Shown here: positions 19,526 to 28,762 of the stretch, one piece after another | Numbering within the stretch: the first letter of the stretch is position 1 | Layout: each line of letters begins with the position of its first letter | Source of the DNA: Nematocida parisii ERTm1 | Lineage: Eukaryota > Microsporidia | Direction of reading: 5' to 3' | Assembly: GCF_000250985.1 (NCBI RefSeq) | Contig: NW_013524649.1 | Span: 390,065 to 454,064 of the forward strand | DNA length: 64,000 nt | Notes under the pieces: generated by a model | What the model saw: only the letters and a program-made list of their open reading frames with translations | What the model was told of the DNA's origin: nothing | Database searches by the model: none | Position numbers and translations under genes: made by a program

Positions 19526-20623
19526 TTACTCCGTTTTCTCCTCATTTTTTTCTTTTATATTAAGTCTCTCCTTTACTTGTCCTCCTTGCTCCTTTTCTGT
19601 TGGTGTACTGCAATCACTCCTTATAACAGCAGGATATCTCACTGGCTTATTAAGGCACTTACTCATCCTGTACTTAACTAAGTCAGGGATACTTCTACAC
19701 TCCCCTTTTGTTTTATCTAAGCATGTGCTGTGTGATGAGTGCATTGAATTACTCTTCTTACTGGGTGGTATTGTATAACGGACACTGCTCTTATTAGACT
19801 TCATCATAGAGAACAGACTAAGAACCCTTTTATACTCAACAGAAGCAGAAGAAGAAGTAGAGGGATAAGCAGGTGTATGTGTAGAGTGTGAACCAGTGGG
19901 TGTACTGCTTATATGCCCCTGGTTACTATTAGTATGTGTACCACTGCTTGTACTGCTTATACCTGTACTAGTACTGCTTATATGCCCCTGGTTACTGCTT
20001 ATACTGCTTGTACTGTCCATTATTATCGTATCCAGAATATTTGATATATTGCTTAATAAGTCTGTGCTCCCTAATGGACTTATTACACTTTGTGTATTAT
20101 ATTTATTACTTATTACACTTTGTATATTATATTTTACATTACTTATTACGCTTTGTGTATTATATTTTGCATAGATTATTTCTCTTCTTTTTTTTTCTAC
20201 CCCTGTAAAAATTCCTTTCGTTTTCTCTTCCAGCAATAACTTATTACACAATAACTCTTTAATCTTGTTGTACTTCACTAAGTACTCCCTCTCTATATAA
20301 GACAAGTACCATTCTTTAGTTAATACTATCTTATTAGACTGTAATAGAATATACTCTAACGGTAGATTGCTTATATTATGTATAAATACTTCTAATGAGG
20401 AGATCTTCTCTGGTGTGATATTACTTTGTATGCTATGTGTATTATATTCTGTATCTTCTGTTATTAAGTACCTTCTGCTCTGCCTTGTCTTTATTTTTGT
20501 CTCTAATTCTAGCATTACGTTAGAATTCATCTCCTTCTCTTGTTCCAGTAAGGAGATCTCTTTATTTAACTGTTTTAATCTTCTTTTGTTTCTTTCTCTT
20601 GTTTCTTCCTGTGTACGCTTCAT
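19526..20623 (-). CDS. Coiled-coil protein with repeat-derived insert, unknown
   Basis: The 365-residue protein opens with a charged coiled coil (MKRTQEETRERNKRRLKQLN..., residues 1-50). A helical section follows, then three copies of YNTQSVISN-type peptide (residues about 153-178) encoded by family-B DNA. After them come a Ser/Thr/Gly/His-rich stretch with SNQGHISST repeats (about 200-255) and a basic C-terminus. No membrane segment or known domain is recognised. The conserved-looking parts are the coiled coil and the last 90 residues (VEYKRVLSLFSMMKSNKSSVRYTI...). It is divergent from the array that leads to the zinc-finger gene. Confidence 0.7.
   Translation of the reverse strand: MKRTQEETRERNKRRLKQLNKEISLLEQEKEMNSNVMLELETKIKTRQSRRYLITEDTEYNTHSIQSNITPEKISSLEVFIHNISNLPLEYILLQSNKIVLTKEWYLSYIEREYLVKYNKIKELLCNKLLLEEKTKGIFTGVEKKRREIIYAKYNTQSVISNVKYNIQSVISNKYNTQSVISPLGSTDLLSNISNILDTIIMDSTSSISSNQGHISSTSTGISSTSSGTHTNSNQGHISSTPTGSHSTHTPAYPSTSSSASVEYKRVLSLFSMMKSNKSSVRYTIPPSKKSNSMHSSHSTCLDKTKGECRSIPDLVKYRMSKCLNKPVRYPAVIRSDCSTPTEKEQGGQVKERLNIKEKNEEKTE
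20089..20168 (-). repeat. Three family-B copies inside a coding region
   Basis: On the plus strand cttattacactttgtgtatt recurs three times with a spacing near 30-35 bases. Read on the minus strand in frame these give YNTQSV(I)SN each time. They look like insertions that have kept the frame. Confidence 0.9.
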
Positions 20624-21230
20624 AAAAATAAAAGTATAATATAATACACTATATATAATAAATAGTATACACTTATTACACTATACATAATAAATAGTAT
20701 ATATAGTACATAACTTATTACACAATATAACATAACTTATTACACAATATATAATAAATAGCATACAATATAATATAACTTATTACACAATGTACATTAT
20801 ATACTATATACTACTCACTTACACATTACTTACTACACATAATACATTATATACTACACAATGTATAATAAATAGTACTATCATTCATAATTTATTACAT
20901 AATATGCACTATATACTACATACTACTTATTACACAATATAACATAATATACTACTTATTACATAATATAACATAACTTACTACACAATATACATAATAT
21001 ACTACTTATTACACAATGTACATTATATAGTACTCTATCATTCATAATTTATTACACATATACTATTATATACTACACATACACCATTATTTATTACACA
21101 TATACTATTATTTATTACACATATACTATTATTTATTACACATAGTATATTATATACTTATATACTCCACAGATATATTCTCCTATTTAATCATACTTAT
21201 ATTATTACACACTGTATCATATATTTTATT
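20624..21230. repeat. Family-B array (ttattacacaatgtacattatatact units)
   Basis: About 550 bases of imperfect 30-60-base units ending near 21150 precede an AT-rich promoter-like stretch. No gene is visible. Confidence 0.9.
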
Positions 21231-21263
21231 CTCCTATGAATTTATTTAAATAAATTCAAGGAG
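21231..21263. promoter_or_regulatory. 33-bp imperfect palindrome at the SFP1-like start
   Basis: The core GAATTTATTTAAATAAATTC (21238-21257) is a perfect 20-base palindrome. It is flanked by CTCCT on the left and AGGAG on the right, extending the dyad to about 33 bases with 1-2 bases of asymmetry. It ends seven bases before the ATG at 21271. It could be a protein-binding operator or an mRNA hairpin over the start. The structure is seen; the role is inferred. Confidence 0.6.
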
Positions 21264-21270
21264 TAAATTC

Positions 21271-22041
21271 ATGTCAGAAGACAAAGAGAACAGAAAAGAA
21301 AGAAGAAAACCAATCCCACTGGATTACGAATCAATACAAAAAACAATCGAATCAACACTAACACCACAGAATATACCAGACATATCACTGAAAATCCCAA
21401 ATACACTAATAACACACCCACCAAATACGTCACCATTCACATTCAAAGAGTCCCCACAGGAAGAGTTATCAGAGAGTAATTACCAATGCTGTGGTAAATC
21501 ATTACCAACACTGCATGACTTAGTATCACACTATGAGAATACACACTATACATTTATATCACAGGATACAGATATAAATAGACTAAATGACAGCAGAGTG
21601 ACTAATATGTATGTGAAGTGGTACGGTGGTAATGTACATAATGAAGTAGTACAAGTACCCACTGTTGTATTTAATGATAATATGACGTATGATTATTCTA
21701 AGCCAACTGCTTTTTATAACACTATATTACAGTCAGAGTCATTATCACTTGGTGTACTGCTGCCTCCTGTTGTAGTGAAGGACTTCAATATGGATGCAGA
21801 GGTTGAGATGATCGGTGAGTCACATTATGAGGATGAGGACAAGAAGCGGCCATTTAAGTGCAGTCATATTGGGTGTAATAAGAAGTATACGTCAGCGTAT
21901 GGGTTAAAGTATCACATGAGCAAGGGGCACACTGGTGGTGGCATGGAGAGTGAGAAGCCGTATGCGTGTGATGTGCCTGGGTGTGGGAAGCGGTATAAGA
22001 ATGCGAATGGGTTAAAGTATCACTTTAATAATGGACATTAG
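21271..22041 (+). CDS. SFP1-like C2H2 zinc-finger transcription factor
   Basis: The 256-residue protein has a split set of C2H2 fingers. The first (CCGKSLPTLHDLVSHYENTH, residues about 71-91) has the CC...H...H spacing of the Sfp1 N-terminal finger. The pair at the C-terminus is FKCSHIGCNKKYTSAYGLKYHMSKGH and YACDVPGCGKRYKNANGLKYHFNNGH. GCxKxYKNxNGLKYH is characteristic of the Sfp1/JAZF1 group. Yeast Sfp1 activates ribosomal-protein and ribosome-biogenesis genes. The N-terminus is Pro/Thr-rich. The last His is three residues from the C-terminal end. A notable palindrome sits directly before the start. Confidence 0.85.
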   Translation: MSEDKENRKERRKPIPLDYESIQKTIESTLTPQNIPDISLKIPNTLITHPPNTSPFTFKESPQEELSESNYQCCGKSLPTLHDLVSHYENTHYTFISQDTDINRLNDSRVTNMYVKWYGGNVHNEVVQVPTVVFNDNMTYDYSKPTAFYNTILQSESLSLGVLLPPVVVKDFNMDAEVEMIGESHYEDEDKKRPFKCSHIGCNKKYTSAYGLKYHMSKGHTGGGMESEKPYACDVPGCGKRYKNANGLKYHFNNGH

Positions 22042-22243
22042 TTTATTATATAATATATAATATATAATAAGTAATACTTATTACTGTATGTGTTAGATAA
22101 AATATTATTTAATGCATTTTGTGCAGTAATAAGTGTTAAATAATTATTTGGTATTCTTATAAGAGTATTCAGTACATACATAATAAATAATGGACTATTT
22201 AAATATTTATTACACATTGCATAGTATATAGTACACATAGTAT

Positions 22244-22740
22244 NNNNNNNNNNNNNNNNNNNNNNNNNNNNNNNNNNNNNNNNNNNNNNNNNNNNNNNNN
22301 NNNNNNNNNNNNNNNNNNNNNNNNNNNNNNNNNNNNNNNNNNNNNNNNNNNNNNNNNNNNNNNNNNNNNNNNNNNNNNNNNNNNNNNNNNNNNNNNNNNN
22401 NNNNNNNNNNNNNNNNNNNNNNNNNNNNNNNNNNNNNNNNNNNNNNNNNNNNNNNNNNNNNNNNNNNNNNNNNNNNNNNNNNNNNNNNNNNNNNNNNNNN
22501 NNNNNNNNNNNNNNNNNNNNNNNNNNNNNNNNNNNNNNNNNNNNNNNNNNNNNNNNNNNNNNNNNNNNNNNNNNNNNNNNNNNNNNNNNNNNNNNNNNNN
22601 NNNNNNNNNNNNNNNNNNNNNNNNNNNNNNNNNNNNNNNNNNNNNNNNNNNNNNNNNNNNNNNNNNNNNNNNNNNNNNNNNNNNNNNNNNNNNNNNNNNN
22701 NNNNNNNNNNNNNNNNNNNNNNNNNNNNNNNNNNNNNNNN
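22244..22740. other. Assembly gap (497 N)
   Basis: A run of N flanked on both sides by family-B array sequence (ttattacacatag...). The gap probably reflects failure to assemble a longer array. The true length is unknown. Confidence 0.99.
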
Positions 22741-22823
22741 TACTACTTATTACACATATACTACTACTTATTACACATAGCATACTATATACTATTACTT
22801 ATTACACATAGTGTACTATCTCT

Positions 22824-23135
22824 TTATAATCCATAGAATCCTTTCTTATTTATGCCTGGTGGTGGTAATTCGTCATTGTCTGGTTCTTCTGGTTTATAAG
22901 GAATATTCTTAGTGAAGTACTCTGGTTGTACGTACATGTCCCCTTCTTCGTATATGTCTCCTGTGTGTGGTGCATCTCCTGCTGTATTTACTCTACTTAC
23001 TTTTACTTCTGCTGTGTGTGTATTACTTATGATGTATTGTCCAGTAAGTTCTTTGTTTATTATTTTATTTATTTCTTTAAGGACAGCAGATTTATTCTCT
23101 TTATAAGCAGACTCAGTCACTTTTATTATTATCAT
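22824..23135 (-). CDS. Small protein, unknown
   Basis: The ATG at 23135 gives 103 residues (MIIIKVTESAYKENKSAVLKE...). An amphipathic N-terminal half (residues 1-40) is followed by an acidic, Pro-rich tail ending PPPGINKKGFYGL. The segment THTAEVKVSRVN is partly encoded by repeat-like DNA, but the overall composition is gene-like compared with its flanks. There is no membrane segment and no recognised family. It is isolated between the assembly gap and a tandem array. Confidence 0.55.
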   Translation of the reverse strand: MIIIKVTESAYKENKSAVLKEINKIINKELTGQYIISNTHTAEVKVSRVNTAGDAPHTGDIYEEGDMYVQPEYFTKNIPYKPEEPDNDELPPPGINKKGFYGL

Positions 23136-23585
23136 AAAAAAATACACAATGTGTAATAAATAATAAAATATAATAGTAATAGAGTAATAAATAAAATATA
23201 ATGGTAATAGAGTAATAAATAGAATATAATAGTAATAGAGTAATAAATAAAATATAATGGTAATAGAGTAATAAATAATATATAATAGTAATAGAGTAAT
23301 AAATAGAATATAATGATAATAAGTAAAATATAATAGTAATAGAGTAATAAATAATATATAATAGTAATAGAGTAATAAATAGAATATAATAGGAATAGTG
23401 TAATAAGTAATATATAATGATAATATAGTAATAAGTTATGATAAACAGCATAATATAATGTATAGTGTAATAAGTTATAATAGTAATACTGTAATAAATA
23501 AAATATAATGATAATAGTGTAATAAGTATTATATAATATACATTGTGTAATAAGTTATAGTATAGAAATTTCGGGTTGTTTTATT
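23136..23585. repeat. 28-bp tandem repeat array
   Basis: A unit close to gtaatagagtaataaataaa plus atataatg (28 bases) starts near 23176 and repeats about ten times to 23440. Family-B-like copies follow to 23560. A single family-A unit sits at 23570. Confidence 0.92.
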
Positions 23586-25208
23586 TCATACATTGTTCAT
23601 GCTGTGCGTGATTCGAATAATTCCATCTAAACAGGAATTTATCTTTTTACTCCAGTCCTCTACACTTTCTGATTTACCAGAACAGACTCTTGGTACAGCT
23701 GAAGAAGAATCTTCATCTACTGATATCTCCATAAGTTCCATTCCTGATGAAATTCTCTTTTTTTCTTTTTCTGATAGGAACCTCTCCGGCTGGTTCTTGC
23801 TGAACTCTACAATCCCGGCATTCTCAATTATCCTGCTGTGCACACTCCCCTTACGGATCATGTCCTCTAAAATTGAAAGAGCCGCTGACTCATCTAATGT
23901 AGAACTTCTTGCACTAAGCGTGGAAAGTAGTGATCCTAATGAAATTTTTGAAAAATATTTTGAAAAAACAAAAATATTGTAAATTACGCAAATTTTTTCA
24001 AAATCTAACTGAAATGCATGTAAAAATTGTAAATTGTACTTCTCACCCACTTGATACAGTAATTTCTGTAATAATTCTGGGTTAACCTGAATATTCTCAA
24101 GGAAATACTTCCCAAAAAGGACATCTTCCTCCTGAGCCATCTTGGAATTAACGGATAATCGGATTAAATAACGACTTTTTTCAAAATTTTCCTGAATGCT
24201 CAAAATTGAAAAAATAACCGTCAAAACAGGATACACAGAAGATACACGAGCACCCTCATCAACCACACGTAAAGCATTGCACACAGCAGCAGCAGATGAA
24301 GTGTCCCCAGACTGGACATGCAAGAAAAGCATCCGGCGCCAAAAGGGAACCGTATACCCACAGGCAATCAACTGCTTCCGGCTGATCTTTAGTGCAACCA
24401 GCCGGGCCCGGTGATAGTCCCTGGCTAACAGTGCCAGTCGCATCTGCTCTAATTGGTACGCAAGGACGTGCTCCTGGGGAAGGGACGAGAACGTCTCGGC
24501 ATTTACGTTGTATATAAGTATAAATGCTTCATGGACGTACCCTGCACTTACGTACATCTGCTTAACAGAGTCCGTCAGGAACAGGCGTAAATCTTCCATC
24601 TCGATCGATCCTTCAACCACTTCAAGCACCGACAGTATAAACCTTAGAAATACCGAATCACCATCACTGCTTAGCTTGACCGTATCCGTACTCACTGGCC
24701 CACTCTCATTCACTGCCGATCCTGTGGCACTCTTAGACACTCGGTTACTTACTGAAGGATTCTCACGATCGGATCCTGGCGTGTCCTTAGGGTGTACACG
24801 GTCACTTTCTGTATGTTTATGGGTGGTCTTGCTTATACTTGTACTAGTAGGCTTATTTACTGTACTGCCCGTACGTGTACTTCGGGTTATATTCGGGTTA
24901 TCCGTGGGTGGGGTGGTCTCTTCTTGGAGTATATCCGGTGTGATAGTATTTATATCTATATCCTGTGGAGTCCTGTACGAATTGTCCTGTACGCTTATGT
25001 TATACGCCTTCTCGTACTTCCTGTACGCATGGAGTATCATCTCCTGTAAGGATGCTTTAATTTGCCCTTTTTTCTTGCTCATTTCCCGTATGATTTTATA
25101 TGCTTCCTCGGGCGTACTTGCAGTGTCTGCTAGTTTAATCAGGACAGATTTACTCCCTTCCTTGTCCGAATTCAGCCTGGCCCTCTTCTCCTCAGCGTAT
25201 AAGTCCAT
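23586..25208 (-). CDS. RPN5: 26S proteasome lid subunit Rpn5 (PSMD12)
   Basis: The 540-residue protein matches Rpn5 at both ends. The N-terminal helix pair has EMSKKKGQIKASLQEMI, the counterpart of LSKKRGQLKQAVTKMVQ. The C-terminal PCI domain ends in DWSKKINSCLDGIIRITHSM, like [20 protein letters not shown]. Rpn5 is a scaffold of the 19S lid. The protein is longer than its relatives because of an insert of roughly 110 residues after the first helices (residues about 80-190). That insert is Thr/Ser/Pro-rich and includes a family-A-encoded NPNITRST. The gene lies 90 bases downstream of E1, in the same direction. Confidence 0.95.
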   Translation of the reverse strand: MDLYAEEKRARLNSDKEGSKSVLIKLADTASTPEEAYKIIREMSKKKGQIKASLQEMILHAYRKYEKAYNISVQDNSYRTPQDIDINTITPDILQEETTPPTDNPNITRSTRTGSTVNKPTSTSISKTTHKHTESDRVHPKDTPGSDRENPSVSNRVSKSATGSAVNESGPVSTDTVKLSSDGDSVFLRFILSVLEVVEGSIEMEDLRLFLTDSVKQMYVSAGYVHEAFILIYNVNAETFSSLPQEHVLAYQLEQMRLALLARDYHRARLVALKISRKQLIACGYTVPFWRRMLFLHVQSGDTSSAAAVCNALRVVDEGARVSSVYPVLTVIFSILSIQENFEKSRYLIRLSVNSKMAQEEDVLFGKYFLENIQVNPELLQKLLYQVGEKYNLQFLHAFQLDFEKICVIYNIFVFSKYFSKISLGSLLSTLSARSSTLDESAALSILEDMIRKGSVHSRIIENAGIVEFSKNQPERFLSEKEKKRISSGMELMEISVDEDSSSAVPRVCSGKSESVEDWSKKINSCLDGIIRITHSMNNV

Positions 25209-25278
25209 AAATAAAGAAAAAATAAATGAAATATTTATGCATAATCGGACTAGCCCATAAATATCTAAGAATGGTAAA

Positions 25279-25298
25279 ATCGGGTTATATCGGGTTAT
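25279..25298. repeat. Family-A doublet between E1 and RPN5
   Basis: atcgggttatatcgggttat ends right at the E1 stop codon. It is a perfect two-unit copy on the minus-strand reading. The position is a 3' end of one gene and the upstream region of the next. Confidence 0.9.
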
Positions 25299-28273
25299 TT
25301 ATTCCTGTGCCGTATTTTCACCCACAGCGAAAATCACTTTAACAAACGGAACGGGAAGGTCGTCCCCGTCCTCACCCTCCACGACCATGTCGATCCTGGC
25401 AGAGCGGACACCCACAGGAACACCCATCGGATAAAGAATCTCTGAAGGGGTTTTAGAAAGGTTCTCCTTGAACTTGGCTGCATTATAAAAGGAACAGTAC
25501 AGGACAGTTAAGTCGCTCATTACAGTGTGTATATCTACACCCCACTCCGCCCCTAATTTATGCATTATCTCTGACAGGGGAATGTCCCGTACTTCCACTA
25601 AATCCCACGGACTCACGAATATTTCTTTATTTGGCAGGGCGACCTTCTCCTTATACGGAGGGATCGGCTCGCTCTGCATGAGCACAGAAAGTGCCAGGGA
25701 CACGAAACTGTTCCTGAAAATAGAATCACCGGTGACTCACCCGCCGACTCACCGGGCGTACCCGTGGGTTTAGTGACTAAGTACTTTATCCCCTCAAGGA
25801 CAGCCAGGCCAGAGACGACTGAAGTGGTCGTGGCAATTGCTGGGATGATCCGGCCGGATATTCTCTTCACTTCAAGGACATCTAATGAAGGTATCCCGTA
25901 CACCCTGGCACGAATATTCGATGCGAATGCGACGTACTCCACGTGCGAATTAGTGGCCGAGTCCTTCTCAAACTCCTCCTCTGTGAGGGTGACGGTGGGT
26001 CTGTCTGAGTCCTGTGGTGGAGTGCGTGCGGTGGGGGACGTCTCTGGGTGCTGGTACATCTGCAGGGCATCGTCATAGGGTACGTCACCCGGTACACCGA
26101 GTGTGCGGCATATCAAGTAGTACGTGCTCCTTAAATACCCCGCGTGTAATGGATCAGTGAATGAAAGGGTCTCTGGGACTGGCATCCTCTTTGGAGGGAC
26201 CCAGAAGGGCGTGCCCTCCTCAGTCACATGGTCCCTAGGGAAGGAGTCACAGAGTTTCTCAGGGCCCTCAGTGAACCGCTCCTGGAATAAGCGCACGGCT
26301 TCTTTTACTGCATCAGAAGGAGTCCGTGGGGCACTGAACAAAAGGGTCTGCATGGACTCTGCGAGGGGTTCTACACCGAGTGTACTAAGGGCCTCTTTGC
26401 CCTCAAGGATCCGCTCGTAGAAAAGTGCCTTAAAATCAGCAAGGGCCCATTCGACGCAGTGCACAGGGAGGTACGGGAAGTTCCTGATCGTACATAAAGG
26501 GATCGACTTCTCCTGTGGGTCATTACTATTACCGTAATGCTCTGTTATATACGGGATGATCGTCTGTGTGTGCCCCTTTGACCCAAGCGTACCTGCATCT
26601 ATAACGGGCACTCTGTGGTACACTGCCCTGTTGTCCATGTACAGCCTGGCATCTACATTATCCAGGGCGTTCAGGACGAGGTCTATACGCCCGAAGAACT
26701 CATCATTAAAAAGGTGCTCGGCCTCCTTCCCCACACGGGTCGTGTACGCTTGTATGTTCTGAGGGGCACCTGGGTTCAGTGCGTCACCTTCCCGTGCAGC
26801 CACTACCGATTTCATTGCGGATATGTCATGGGCACGGAATAAGAACTGCCTGTTCAGGTTTGACTTCTCGATCGCATCCATGTCCGTAATGACACGTGTC
26901 CCCAATCGGCCCATGCCGAGCATCGAAATATTCTTAATGTGCTCACACCCGATCGCACCTGCCCCCACTATAAATACGCCGGCACTCTGTATCTTATACA
27001 GGGCCTCCTCGCCAAATATTTGTTCAAGTGGCGTATACCGCACGGACGGACTGTCCCCCACCGATCCACTTGATGGATTTACAGATTTATTATCCTGGGC
27101 ACCTGTGCTTGTACGGTCCTCTCCGTGTGATGGCCCTTCACGTGGAGGACTCCTCCCCTTGTCCGATCCGGGCGTATTTGGTTTCCGCAGGGCATTCAGT
27201 AACTCCATGGCGTGGAAGTACATGAACTGATGGATTGGTGTGAATTTACCACTGCATGCTTTAAGCACTTCATGTGCAGCTATCCCACCGGCAACTGATG
27301 CAATTGGTGCTATTGTTATGGCAGGTGCCCTGAAGTACTCCTCTACCACAGGGATGTCTTCTATCTCCGTGGGGTGTGCCTGTAAGTACGCATCCATTCC
27401 CTGTGAGACATGCTCGTACATAAAACACTTGTGAAGTACACTCGCTTCCCTGCCTTCTGTTTGTATCACAGGGTGTGCGACGGAGTCCTTTAATGACTTG
27501 CATGAGATAACCTTCTTCTTCTTGATCTGGTCGAATGACATCCCGGACAAGTCCTCTCCTGAATACCCGCACAGTGAAAATGTGAATGCCTTTGTGTCGG
27601 TTACCGTATACCTGGCACTGACTGATTTTATTTCTATCTCATCCCCGTCCTCTAGGGAGTGCCTCTCCTCCTCTACTAGACTGACCATCCCAGTGGGTGT
27701 AACGCACTTAATGGTGCCTGTATAAGGTGCCTCCCCGTTCGTGTCAGAGGTAATGAACCCATCACCAAAGTCACAGAACACTTGGAAGAACAGTCCCCGG
27801 CACTGTACAGATATAAATGGAATGTTATGGACCCGGCACTGGTCGTTTATACGAACCTGGTCAGGTACTGATTTATCATTCACTACAACAGCACTGTACA
27901 CCCGAATATCTTCAGGTACGCTTTCAAGTACTTCTATCTTTACGTGTGTGTTTAACTCCTTCAGCTTATACTCGGCACTTTTATCTATTCTGTCTCCTAT
28001 GTCTGACTCAGTGCAGTAGAATAGCGTACTCAGGTGCTCTGCCTTTAATGCGACTGGGTCGTATATTGAGATGGTCTTTATCCCTGCCAGTGAGATGTTT
28101 TTGACTATCTCTAGGCCTGCATTGCATAGTCCCAGCACGAGTACGTGTGATGAAAGCATTCTCTTCATGGCTTCATTTCCCATTACGTATATTTGCCTTG
28201 AGTACAGGGATTCATCTACTTTTGGTGAGAATATTTTATCTCCTGGGCTTGTCTCTGCGTGTGTCTCCTTCAT
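25299..28273 (-). CDS. UBA1: Ubiquitin-activating enzyme E1, with one frameshift
   Basis: The gene encodes about 990 residues. A first ThiF-like half (VLVLGLCNAGLEIVKNISLA, near residue 45) is followed by the active adenylation half (VFIVGAGAIGCEHIKNISML; DMDAIEKSNLNRQFLFR). The catalytic cysteine is Cys594 (SIPLCTIRNFP, codon 26494-26492). The ubiquitin-fold domain is in the last 135 codons. The frame is broken at the T-run 25717-25720 (AAAA on the plus strand): upstream codes to there, and the next frame continues with FRNSFVSLALSVL. One missing base explains it. E1 is normally essential, so sequencing or assembly error is likely. Ser/Pro-rich linkers are inserted between domains (near residues 365-410 and 770). 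Confidence 0.95.
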
Positions 28274-28762
28274 AAATAAAATAATAAAAAGTGGATTAAT
28301 ATATTTGAAATTAAAAATAATTCGGGTTATATCGGGTTATGATTATGTATATGTACTGGGGTTGAAGTTCGGGTTATGAGTACTTATAGTGTATAGTGTG
28401 ATAATTAATAAATATAGTATAATGTGTAATATATTATGGATAAAAAATATTTAATATTATACGCATACTGTTTAAAATTAAATACACAATGGTTAGTAAT
28501 AAATGTATATTTTATAAATAAATTGTACACTTTGTTTTATTTAATGCACATTGTGTAAATTATAACAATTAATGCACAAACCATCATAAATAGTATAAAT
28601 TAAAGAGTGCAGAATATAATACACAAATACTTTATAATAATGTATGTATAACCCGAATAACCCGAAAATGTAAATTATAGCCAAATTTAATAACCCGATA
28701 TAACCCGAAATATTTCTGTAATAATTTACTTCGCATATAAAAAAGTAATAAATTTTTTATGT
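28274..28762. promoter_or_regulatory. Divergent promoter region with four family-A sites
   Basis: Between E1 (minus) and SWI3 (plus), family-A doublets lie at 28320-28341, 28650-28670 and 28690-28712. A single unit is at 28368. The first two blocks flank about 250 bases of AT-rich sequence with family-B copies. This is the clearest promoter-type clustering of family A in the window. Regulatory function is inferred. Confidence 0.5.

Noticed and set aside
5753-23560. CRISPR-like arrays
   Set aside because: Repeats are imperfect, AT-rich and without uniform unique spacers; the gene content is eukaryotic.
25299-28273. Programmed frameshifting in E1
   Set aside because: The TTTT run in codon context CTA TTT TCA does not form an X XXY YYZ heptamer, so recoding is not supported at this site.
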